Source: Megalonaias nervosa
Taxonomy: Eukaryota > Mollusca > Bivalvia > Unionida > Unionidae
Direction of reading: 5' to 3'
DNA: 64,000 nt
Assembly (NCBI GenBank): GCA_016617855.1
Contig: JAECUM010094092.1
Span: 1-64,000, forward strand
The number at the start of each line of letters is the position of its first letter. Positions within the stretch are counted from its first letter, which is position 1. The notes beneath the pieces were generated by a model. The model was given only the letters and a program-made list of their open reading frames with translations. It had not been told where the DNA came from and made no database searches. Shown in pieces: positions 10,248 through 21,600 of the stretch. Position numbers and translations under genes: made by a program.

Positions 10248-12280
10248 TTAACCCATTTTATCCTGAATACGACTACAGGCATAATACCTCATTCTCTCCT
10301 GAATATGTCTGCAGTCATAGTATCTTATATCACATTTTATCCTGAATACGACTACGGTTGTACTCTACTACGTATGTGTGTAGCGTCTCTAGAAACACAT
10401 GTTGTACATCACAAATATTTTCATACTTCTTCACCAACACAGGAAATGGTTAAAGCATGCATGCGCAGTGAAATTTTAAAAAAAGTTGTTGGTAAAGAAA
10501 TTGTTGGCTTGAAAATCGATCGATAAAATGAATGACGACAACTCTGATGTAAAACATGGATGTTGATAGTGAGGGTAGCGACATTGAAGTTGACGATTTG
10601 GACGATTCTGATGATAATATTGACTTAAATGATGGGCTAGAATTGAATCAAGTTGATGAAAGAGATGATGCATAGCTTCATGCACTTTTCGACAGTGATT
10701 CGGAGAATGAAGCTGACTTTGAAGGCTTTCAAGAGGAATGGGTCCGGAATGAATTTTCACCTCGGTTGCAGCCACGATTTAAATTGATAGATGGGGCAAC
10801 TGTTCAGCACCCAGAAGAAGCTGATGCACAACATTACTTGAGTTACTTTGAGATGATTTAATCTGGAAAAAATTTGATGAAACAAACCGTTACGCTGAAC
10901 AGGAGCATAGAAACCAAACCCCCCAACCAAAGTCACCAAGATGGACACCAGTCGATATTCCCACATTGAAGGCCTTTATAGGCTTATGTTTTGCCATGGG
11001 AATAATTCATCTTCCATCAAGACATAATTATTGGCAACAAAATAAGTATATATTTGTCACATCCTTCAATAAAATTGTCTCGTGACAGATTTGATTTGAT
11101 TTGGAGATACTTGCATCTCCATGACAACGATGAACAAGCTGCAGAGCCTCAGCCAGAGGGAAGACCAGATAAATTAAAGAAAATTAGATGGTACCTGGAT
11201 TATTTAGACCAGAGATTTTCATCAAATTTCATACCCAAAACAAATGCAACTGTTGATGAAAACATGATAAAATTCAAAGGAAGACTCTCTTTAGACCGTA
11301 TCTCCTAGCAAAACCAACAAAAGGGTGGGGGTGAAACTATGGAATATGGCCGACAGTTCACCTGGATACATGCACAGATTCCAGGTTTACACTGGCAACG
11401 AAAAGGGGCTGGCTTACAGAGTGGTAATGGATCTCTGCTCACACATGTTCGGAAAACACCTGAGTCTATTTTGACAACTTTTACACAAGCACAGATTTAT
11501 TGAGAGACTTGCATACTAGAGGGGTGATGGCCTGTGGAACAGTCCGTAACAACGGGAAGGGGTTGCCAAAAGAGTTGATGCTGAAACTGAAGAAACATTA
11601 ATACAAAGTCGCACAGAAGGATGAACTTGCATTTTGTGTTTGGCAGGATACAAAAGCTGTTTGTGTCTTGTCAAATTTTCATGACCCATCATCACGTGGC
11701 TTTGTAAACAGACGTTCTGGTATGGCTGTTCAGCAACAATGCTTTTGGGTTACCAGTGAAACATGAAGGGAGTAGATCTCTGTGGTTGGGTACCATCTTC
11801 TTCATCACCTGTCAAAAAATGGTGGCATCGAATTTTCTTCTACCTAATGGAAACTTCGGCAATGTGTATGTGATTGCATGGGACACAAATCCAGAGAAAG
11901 TCAAAAGTATGTGGCCAACATTTCAGAGCTATCTGGAGGACTTAGTTGCATCTCTGGTTGGTGACACTAGAGCTGGAAAGGCTGGAGCACTTGTTCCAGA
12001 GCCTACCAGAGTAACATACCATTGAAAAAATGTTTGACAGAAAAAAAACCTGTCATGAATGTTCTCTGGCCACTCAACCTGGAAAGAGAAGAGGGGTGAC
12101 AAAATTTGGTTGCAGGGAATGCAATGTCCCTGTTCATACCGAATGCCAGGGAAAACATTACTAGGTGTATAAATGCTTAAAAGCTGATGTTTAGATAAAA
12201 ACTGATGTAGATTTGGCAGTTTTAAAAATGAAGTATGTTTTTGCAATGTGATGTGGACATTTTTATTCATCATTAAAGTA
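10248..12280 (+). mobile_element. piggyBac element, left end and broken transposase
   Basis: TTAA at 10248-10251 followed by CCCATTTTATCCTGAATACG may be the left end; the motif TATCCTGAATACGACTAC is repeated near 10338. The transposase gene follows at about 10556. I found no matching right end before the hAT-like repeat starts at 12424, so the element is probably truncated. Confidence 0.6.
10556..12165 (+). pseudogene. piggyBac transposase relic (DDE_Tnp_1_7)
   Basis: It starts Met-Asp-Val-Asp-Ser-Glu, with an acidic Ser/Asp/Glu N-terminus. Around 11054-11290 comes His-Pro-Ser-Ile-Lys-Leu-Ser-Arg-Asp-Arg-Phe and Val-Asp-Glu-Asn-Met-Ile, carrying the first catalytic Asp. The second Asp lies in Phe-Asp-Asn-Phe-Tyr-Thr-Ser (about 11470), and the third in Gly-Val-Asp-Leu-Cys (about 11770), followed by Lys-Trp-Trp-His-Arg-Ile-Phe-Phe. 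A C-terminal Cys-rich finger ends near 12165. All the expected landmarks are present in order, but several frameshifts and stops disable it. Non-functional relic. Confidence 0.82.
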
Positions 12281-12423
12281 ATATTGTTATTACTAACATA
12301 GTGATGATGTGGACTTCAAAATTTGGACAAAAATTGTACTGATTAATTACCTTTATCTTACTGAAAGATTTCTGGGATTAATTTGTGACAAGTTTTCATG
12401 AGAAACTGGATGCTGAAGTACAT

Positions 12424-13974
12424 CAGGGGTCACGCTACCAGGCGAAGTGGGCGAAAAAGTCACCTGAGAAGCGTAAACTTCGCCTTCTTCTGTTAGGAAA
12501 GCGAAAACGACTTCGCCCTCTGATTTTTCGGACGTAAAATGACTTTAGATTACGACTTTGAGATGCCCCCTCGCTGTAGCCAGTAAGTTCTGGCACTGTT
12601 GTAACCCTAGGCCAAATGTATTTACGTGGTGTTGATACCCATCAGTTTACGGCGACAAAGAAATTCTTGCACATTTCACATGCAAGTTTTAATAGCTAAC
12701 TGACCATTAACCCTTTTCCGGAGCAAGATATCACTGCTTGATTTCATGAAGTTGGGCACACTGTGCTATGACGAAAATATACCAAATTCTGTTTCGAAAT
12801 TTAAACATCAATATGCAAATAGTAATTTGCTTTTAAAAATATGATTGGTGAAGAGCATTTACTAATTTATTTCTTTTTTTAATAAATGGAGATTTAAATG
12901 GCCATATATGCGTATTTTCTGTATAAAATCAGTTTGAAACTGTAAATGAACTTGTAATGGCGGACATCACTGCGTATATGATATACCACTTCATTAAACT
13001 GTCTGTATTCGTAAATAATTGGGCAAATAGGTTCAGGAAAATATATAATATAATGAAAACAAAGTTTAAATATTATGTGATAGGAGATTTAGCCTAAATA
13101 TTTCATAATGTAGGACAGAAATATGTGACAATCTCAGTTGTGGAATTCGAAACAATGCTGCAAAGGTCAAGGTTGTTTTCTGATTACCGTAATTTTCGTG
13201 AAAATACGAACAATATATATAGTAATGAAGCGAATACTATTTAACCAATGCATATCGTTATTGCCAGTAGGTAGGCAAATAATACAACCATAAATATGCA
13301 GTCCTATTAATGAATTGTTGTAACGAAGCAAGAAAGTGAGTAGTTATATTAAGAAAAGCCCTCCTTCTACAAATAGATGCACTCGCACTGTACAATACGA
13401 ATTCTTGGATTTTCGGTTTGGGGAAAAAAGGGTTTAGTTAAATACCGACTTCAGTGCTTCAGTGTGTTGTCTATGAATAGTTACAGTAATGTTTTATCGG
13501 GAACAATGAAATCAGGACGAAGAGTATGGTTTGAAGTCACTTGTGCATTTTTTCCTATGTACATGTATTAGGGGCTGTTTCAAAGAATGCGAGATAATCT
13601 TTTTGACTGCAATTTTACACAAAACTTGTAGAAAATAAAATAATTAAGTGGTAGTTTATTAAGCATTTTTACCAACTCACAGTTACAAGACTCTAATCTT
13701 GTTACTGCTATCAGTTAAAATTAATTACAATGTATAGCTTCTGATGTGCTTTTTAAGTCATATGGCCAAAACACACTGCATTTGCTTCAGTTCAAACACA
13801 CATATACTACAAGTAAGAATAGAATGGGTATGAATATAAAATTTTTATACACGTACAAAATATGTTGATACTAACATATAACACATATTTTTCAACTTGA
13901 AAATAAGGCATTGCTTAAAACTGTTAAAAGCATACTGAGAAATAGAGCACATCATTAAAATAAGATAATGCAGC

Positions 13975-14029
<55 letters not shown>

Positions 14030-14137
14030 TGTTTCTTGCTTTGGTCTCACTTCTCCCTGTTTAGCTCCCACTTCTCTCTGTTCTGACCAAAAGGAGAAGT
14101 CACTTCTCCCTAAAATTTAAGTCTAGCCTGACCCCTG
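12424..14137 (+). mobile_element. hAT-like repeat (family R2), copy 2, complete
   Basis: 1714 bp starting CAGGGGTCACGCTACC and ending TCTAGCCTGACCCCTG, inverted at the tips. It is flanked by AGTACAT at 12417-12423 and 14138-14144. A CAGGGGTC end and a 7-8 bp duplication suggest hAT. No transposase is visible, so it is non-autonomous. It contains a long AT microsatellite near its right end. Confidence 0.82.
13982..14027. repeat. (AT)n microsatellite in R2 copy 2
   Basis: About 23 uninterrupted AT units; the same internal position is microsatellite-bearing in the other R2 copies. Confidence 0.92.
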
Positions 14138-14247
14138 AGTACATGTTCTAGAATGTGAAGTAAAGAAATTGTTCCAGGTGTTTTGTTGTCCAATTTTAGT
14201 AAAATTATTATAACTTCTGAACTAACAGTGCTAGAACCTTCAAATTT

Positions 14248-14552
14248 GGACCAACTGGCCTAGTGGTTAGAGCGTCCACCTATGATGCAGGAGGTCGTGG
14301 GTTCGATCCCCGGCCAAGTCATACCAAAGACATACAAAATGGTACTAACAGCTGTTTCGCTTGGCGCTCATCATAAAGAGGTTAGTGTTTGGACTGGTCG
14401 GCCTGGTGTCAGGATAATGTGACTGGGTGGGACATCATACTACATGTCTGCGGCATGATGCCCCAGTGCTAGACATCACCATAAACTGCCACACCGCAGA
14501 CATCGTAGCGATATGACTGAAAAATTGTCAGAGTTACGTTAAAAATCCGAAT

Positions 14553-14578
<26 letters not shown>
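14248..14578 (+). mobile_element. SINE-B copy, tRNA-derived, (CA)n tail
   Basis: The tRNA-like head has an A box (TGGCCTAGTGGTTAGAGCG) and B box (GGGTTCGATCC). A central domain follows (GGTGTCAGGATAATGTG, ATGATGCCCCAGTGCTAGACATC), then a tail TTAAAAATCC..TCACACAC ending in about 14 CA units. Copies at 27706-28020 and 63655-63930 share the same layout. The body extends far beyond a tRNA and lacks a 3' acceptor stem, so it is not a tRNA gene. Confidence 0.85.
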
Positions 14579-14583
<5 letters not shown>

Positions 14584-15037
14584 TTCATGTACATAATGGG
14601 CTTCAAAAATCTTTTCTGAGATGATGAATATTTAAACAATTTTTTTTTTTTTTTTTTTTTTCATTTACATACTGTATCAAATTTTTTTCTTTTGTACAAG
14701 GGTTGTATATAAAAAATTGTTACTACAGGTACTATTATTTGCATTGGAAACAGGTACAACTTTCCAACATGCGGGGAATGTAAACAATAAAAGGAGATCA
14801 TAAATTATCTTAAACATTAATAATCGGTGCAGATGCACTTTAAAAGAATATAAGTTGACAGTCGGGATTGTTTCAGTATGTTGTCAGATTGTTTGCACAG
14901 TGCAAGCCATTAGTGTTCTCATGCTTCATTTAGTTTTCTGGCTGTTGAGGAATAGAAATTGCTGTCCCCATTAATTAAGTGAAGATCCTCAAAAACTTTT
15001 TTAAAGCAAGGTTTTAATATATGTTTCTTTCTTGTAG
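14579..15037. other. Sequence just upstream of the first coding exon
   Basis: A poly-T run at 14640-14661 and AT-rich non-coding sequence. It is probably the 3' part of an intron separating a 5' UTR exon from exon 1. I see no promoter element I would trust. Confidence 0.4.
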
Positions 15038-15091
15038 AATAATTTATTCTTCAAAAGCTGACAAAATTATCTGTAGAAACTACAAGCAGCA
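15038..15091 (+). other. 5' UTR part of the first coding exon, with splice acceptor
   Basis: A pyrimidine-rich tract followed by TTGTAG ends at 15037, giving a good acceptor, so at least one non-coding exon should lie upstream. An in-frame TAG at 15074-15076 precedes the ATG at 15092, which is therefore the first possible in-frame start. The -3 base is G and the +4 base is T, a moderate start context. I could not identify the upstream exon or a promoter. A weaker acceptor ending at 15076 is an alternative. Confidence 0.6.
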
Positions 15092-15526
15092 ATGTCAAGT
15101 GAGGAGTTGCAGGAAGGATTTGAGTCGGACAGTTCATCCCCCTCTCACAAGGAAGAGCACACATGCAGTCACTGTGAAGAAAAGCTCAAGAATGCAAAGG
15201 TTATGACCTGCCTTCATGTTTTCTGTCAAACATGTGTGGAAAAAATGGTGGTACAGAAAGATCTAGGCAGAGAAAAGGTCTCGGTTATTGAATGTCCAAT
15301 CTGTAAACAGGAGACAAAAGTGCCCTCTGAAGGGGTCGAGGCACTCACAACTGAGTATGTGGTGGTTGACCTTTTGGAGATGTCAGCAATTGAGGACATG
15401 CAAATCATTTGTACCAGCTGCAAGGCCAAAGAAAAGGCAGTTGCTCGTTGCAGTGACTGTGCCAATTTCCTCTGTCCGAATTGCGTCACTGCTCATCAGT
15501 TCATGAGATGCTTTGAAAACCACAAG
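15092..15526 (+). CDS. mei-P26: Exon 1: RING finger and B-box 1
   Basis: 145 codons, ending in phase 0 at donor AAG|GTTTGT. A Ser/Glu-rich N-terminus of about 22 residues leads into a C3HC4 RING: Cys25, Cys28, Cys40, His42, Cys45, Cys48, Cys68, Cys71. All eight zinc ligands are present, so the domain could fold and act as an E3 ligase. B-box 1 follows with Cys107, Cys110, Cys120, Cys123, Cys128, Cys131, His135 and His144, also complete. No stops or frameshifts. Confidence 0.93.
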
Positions 15527-18500
15527 GTTTGTTAAATATAGTAAATTTTTGTTTTCATTTATGGTTATGTCTTGTACATTTATTTTAAACAAGCAAAAAC
15601 ATTGTAGAGTAATAAAGTTAATTTAACAGGGTTTTAATACTACCAGGAAATTGGAAGAAAAGTAGGGAGGTATAAAGGTTTGTGACCTTGGGAAGTCCTT
15701 AAATTTTGCATATATTGATGATATTGGGGGAGAGAAAATTGAATTTTCAGCAGGTGTGTGTGAGCTTTGTAAATGTTTTTGGAGCAAAATACTAATGCTT
15801 ATAATCCACCTTTTCTATTTGGATCTGTAAATTTGACATATTTTATTGTTTATTATTTGGTAGTTTGCAGTGAGAACACATTAAGCATTATCATCATCAG
15901 TAAACCTTTGGCAACCTCTGTACCTTTTGTTATGAACTCTACTATCAAAAAGTGCTAAATATGTAGAAATCTTTCAATAGTTTGGGTAATTTTCAGTGCA
16001 GAATAACATGTTCATGACCTTGACATTTAATGCATAAAATGCACACAGTACATGGATTACATTGAAAGTTTACACTTGTTCACTGACTAGATGTGAGCAG
16101 GGTTATGAAACCCACTCATTCTCTTCTGCCCAAATTAAAATTGGCTGTACAAAGGAAAACTTTACCACTTACTGGTCCCTGGACTGAGTTGATGCAGTTT
16201 TGCACCTTGAGAATATGTCTTTTTCCTACAAGTTTTGAAGGTCAAATTGGCTCAATAGCTACGTTATTAATTACTTTTGCCTGTTTTGACTACTTGTCAA
16301 TCCAGAACATGTTGCAAATGAAACTGCTTTTTACACAGCACTTGTCTCAAACTTGATACTAAATTGTGAGAATATGTTAAGAGTGAAGATGGCAGTTTGA
16401 CAGTCGTCTTAGTAACTAGATGTCTGGTGCTTGTTGCATTTTAGTAAGAATATGAGTAGTGTTGTGACAAGTATCGGGTGTTGACTGGATTTTTTAAAAG
16501 AAAAATTCTGTCCTTTTTATAGAAAGATGTATCAATTTCAAGGACTTCACAACAGAATTGAAACATCCTTTTCTAAAAAAAAAACTTTCATCTTGTGAAC
16601 ATGTGCTGTTAAGCAGAGTAATATTTCCATGTTTATTTTGTAAATTAATATGCGTTACATGCAGATTAATGATTTTTGACAGTTGCAGTTGTTTTGTATT
16701 CTGTGGTTTAGTACATGATCATATATCTGATTCAGCTGTTAGTATTAAAACCGAGTTTTTGATACATTTTCTAAAACAAAAGTAATCTTCATAAATGAAC
16801 CTTGAATAATTTGATTTCATCCAAGGAAAAAAGATTGGACATATTTGTTTAAACCAGCAGGAAAAGTCTGCATTATTTCTTGAAGAGAAAAGAAAATATT
16901 GATCCCATTAAATGTTCACCTTTTTTCCTCACCTTTTTTTTCTGCATGTTGCACATCATCCTTTCATTACAATAATGCCTGAAAAAATGTGTGTCACAGC
17001 TCATAACACATGTTGTCTGAGGTGTTAATAAGGCTTGCATCAAGATGGGATAGACCAATAGTTGCTATTTCTGCCTTGTATGCAAGTCCCTCCATTCTTG
17101 CAACAAATATAGCTCTGGAACCCTTGTACATAATTGAATGGTCAATGGTCTGTCAAAGGTAGTTGTGGTTTATAAAGGTTTCATCTTCTCAGGTTCACTT
17201 TCGCCGGATTTTTTGCCCATTTTCCATCATTATTGCATTTCCATTACAGCAAATTCTTGTAACCAGCATAGTGTGGGAACCAGTCAATACTCCTGCAGTT
17301 GGGTGTGTACCTTGTCTCAAAAGTTTACATGTTCCTCTAATTGGTTTGAATGATGATGTGTCCCTTAACTTCATATCTTTACATTTGATTTTGCTTGTAA
17401 CCATCATAGCTTGGCAAAATTTTTCACCCATTTCTTCAGAGCAAGTGGCCTTTGAAATTTCTCCTGTCCAATCTACTTCATCATGTGTCCCAAATTTAAA
17501 TCTCTTCATCATTCTCAGTAGATTCAAAAACTAAATCGCTTAATCTTTGACCCCAAAATCTTGAATAAAAATGAAAATATCAACAGTCAAAACTGCAGTC
17601 TCGAGAGTTCTTTGTTTTTGAGTTTTCCGGTCATGGTCTGATAGCTGGGATTTTTTGTTATTCTTCAGGCAAACTGATGCTCAAGATTTCTTGTCTCGTG
17701 TTAAATAAATGGAAACTTTTGTACAGTATTTTGCAACTGATGCTTAAGATTTCTTACAACTTCGGAGATCTATTTGTCTTCTCACAATTGTTTATTTTCC
17801 GTTTCTTTGGACTCGGAGGTCAGAATGACCATCACTGGCATGTTGTTTGAGACTTAGGCAGGAAGGAAAATATACTGTTTGAGACATTGTGATTAATATG
17901 AACCAGCATATGAGAATTTAATGAATAAAGGAATAAGGTGTATATCTTGTGGTCCACTGCCTAGATTTTTAAAAAATAATTGTCACTGACTGATGACCAC
18001 TGTTGGCATTGTGAAACACTTAACAGACTCTCTATGGTTTTCTGGTCCATATTTTCCTTGAACTATTTTATTTTTGAGAAAAATAGGGAGTGTCATCTCT
18101 GTATGAGCATTAGAATATGGCAGTTCAAAGCAACAGTTCTCATCTTGCAAGAAATATATAACTTCAGTGGTTTTGTGACGGGTTTTAAAAGTTGCTGACT
18201 GCTCTCCAATACTGCTTCAAGCCACCTTCATCCTGAGGAGTTTCCGAGTTGGACATGAGATGTATTCCTGAATGTCTTGTTTTTTTAAGGTACTGGAAGA
18301 AAGCTTATTTTCTGCATTTTGACATGAACTGTGCTAAAACATGAGTCATCTTCCCTGAAATATTTATATATAAATGTCTTGATTAGAGCAAGAACATTTC
18401 AGCAATACAAAGGTCATCAGTTTTTATTACATGTCATGAAAGCCATCAGAACCACCTTAGATCCCTTTATACTTAGAATACCTCATAAAACATCCTGCAT

Positions 18501-18648
18501 TTGGCTTTGACACTCCAAATTGTAATAGTAATCAGTTGACAGCTTGTTGCCTGCACTGTCACCATTTGTAACCTGATTGCAACATGTTGTACATGTATCG
18601 TATTTCCAGTTTCTTGTACACTGGTGCCCACTAGTTACTGTAATATGA

Positions 18649-18691
<43 letters not shown>

Positions 18692-21600
18692 CCAATATCA
18701 AAACATGGTCTGCACTTAATTAGGTTCTCAGAGAACACTCCCAGACATAGCTGTTACGGTAGATTGACACGGTTTACGTTTAATTACAAGAGGAGACATT
18801 GCATTTACGATGATTACACTTTAAAGGAACTAAAAGATAGAACTAAAACACAAATTTCAATTGATAAAAAAATTTAATTGGTATTTATTAAAGTAATGCC
18901 TCCACTAGGCATAAGTGACAGTTTCATTGATCAAAATCTCCTTGAATCATTAATTACGGTGTACTAAGAATGTTGTTTGGGAAGAAAATGTAACAAATTA
19001 TGACTTATTAAAAGTTGATATTTCATAATGTTCATTAAAATTTCCAGGTCCTGTTTAACATTTTCAACGATAAAACAAGCGATATATCAAAGTTTCTATT
19101 GCCAATTTTGATCTTGATTTTCTTTATGTTCAACAAATAGAGATACATTTTTGAGTATTTTCTGGTTTAAAAAATGGGATCCATGCCTGACCCCGCATTA
19201 TATGCGGGTGCGCGAGTTATCGAGGAAGTGGTGGGCATAACAACTATCTACACAGTAACATGGCACATCCATATATTGTGCTGTGGTATTGCAAACAGAT
19301 TATTTGTTCCATATTCTTAAAAGTAAATGATTGCCATACGGGGGGGTGAGGGTGTCCTTCTTTGATTGATGTTCTAATCTTGTTTTTTGGTATTCCATTA
19401 AGGTTGCTGCTTACTGCATTGGCCTTACTCCCAAGAATAGGTGCCAGTAGTTACACTTCTAGTGTATTCATCCCATTAGGGAAATTTTACATTTTTTTGT
19501 CTTGATGCTTTCAGGTGGTTTCTTTTGAAGACATGAAAAATGGAGAAGGGGTGGCCATTCATAAGCCCATATTTTGTTTAACACATCCATCAGAAAATTT
19601 GAAGTATTTCTGCAAGACCTGTGAGGTATGTTTCTGCAGTGCTTGATCTAGAATCATTTGAAGCAACAATAAAATCTGAAGTGTCTCCCAGTATGAATAC
19701 TCTGAAATTTCTACCAGTCAGTGGTCCAAATGAGTCATATTTAATCAAGAGACAAGAATGAAATTGATTTTTTTTCTTCTAGGTATCCAAAGTGAACAAT
19801 GCTATATGTGTGCAAGAAACTTTCATAGATGAACAAAGGCTTTACAATTTCCAAGATTTACAATCATGTAGTGCATGTGACGAAGCTCAAGTTTTACTTG
19901 TCCTGCACAACCTACATAACCTACTCTACAATTTCACTTGTCCAATTCGACGGCATTGAGGAAAGACTTGTTACCTAGCCTGCCACTTGTACAGGATGAG
20001 TTGACTGAAATTTTTAGGGTATACGTACAAATAAATCGGCTAGAAATGTAGCACACGTGTGAAAAAAGCGACTTATTGTGGAATGTGCAAGAGGATATTT
20101 AAAGGTCTTCCTTTTTTAAAGTTCTGTATTTTCTTGTAATATACAGCAAATCAATAGTAAGCATAGAAATACTCCCCACCCCCAAAATGAAATAATTTTG
20201 AAATGTAAATGTATCCATTACCAAAAGATAACTGTTTTGTATGGCCATATATTGTTGCCATACATGTACCCACTGATAGTACAGTGAACTTGGACATAAG
20301 CATTATAATTAAGAGGGAGCAGAATATCTTTTTGTGCCCAACCTTGTTAAAAGTATGGAAACATTTCAGAAATATTACCATCTCTTAGATAAAATCAGTT
20401 ACTATGTTTTCTGATAAATTTCTTTGTTGGTGTTTGTCTAATGCTGACATCTTCCCATGATACTTTTGTATAACAGACACAACATATCTTAACAAAATCA
20501 GGAATTAAATCAACTTGCAAAATGAGTAGGGGTGCTTGCTAAGTTCAGACCCTGTGAATTTAGTCTTTGAGAAAAACAAATGATGTGTGATGGTGTCCAT
20601 GCACCTGTTTTACTAATCTGTACTTATCAGGATGTGTAGTCATTTTTGTCAACTACTGACACTACCTTTGTGACTGGAAATTGCTCCCTAAAGTTGCTGG
20701 CATTTCGGTGAAGAAAATGTGCCAAAAATCTTTACACACTCAAATCATTTGTCGAAAAAGACTTGTTGTGAATATAATCTCTTATCTATAAGTATATTGG
20801 AAAGTACTTGGACTCAGATTTAAAGGTTTTACAATTTGTTCCAAAACTTGACTTATGATTTTCAATTTAAATGGAAAAATGATTTTGGCTCATCTTGTAC
20901 TTCAGTATTCTGCATAGGTCAGTTTTTCACAGATATCTAGTGTACATTCTAGGTCAGCGAAAAGCTTGATTATCATCGCAATTTTTGGTAATCATTGATT
21001 ACATAATTGAGGTTTACTGGATCTTATTTTTAATTCTCATGATGCCAGTATGGAATATGATCCAAATGGCTAATATTGGGAAAGATTGCAAGTCCATTTC
21101 TTCCACTAAGTGAAGGGGGGAAATTAAAGACTTGGAAGCAGGCAAAAAGCAAAATTCTGATCCTGATCATATTGATTTATTAAGGAGTCGATATGCTCTA
21201 AATACTCCTCATTCATTTTAGATTACTGTTACCCATTGTTTGGCTGTGGCATATACAGAATGATTTGAAATCATGCATTGTATGTTTTGAGAAATGATCA
21301 CTTAATCCATTTCATCCACTAGCAGTTCAGCTGTACATGTAGATTTTTTTCCTGTTTAAATTGATTGTAAAAATTGCAATTCAAACTGATTGAAAAAATA
21401 TTTTCTTTTTTATTCCATAATTCCTTGATTGGAGTAGAATCGTTATAAGTAATTGTTTTGGTGTTTTTTAAAATTACAGTTCAGACTGGTTGATAGTAGT
21501 TTCTTTGCACTTGACATTTTCTTCATTACAGTATAATCAGTAACTGTATCAGGTACAAATGCCAGCCGAAATGTGATTTTAAAAGTTGAATTATTCTCTA

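Noticed and set aside
14248..14320. Apparent tRNA gene (A and B boxes present)
   Set aside because: It is the head of SINE-B: the same head plus 250 bases of shared body recurs at 27706 and 63655, and no 3' acceptor strand closes the cloverleaf.
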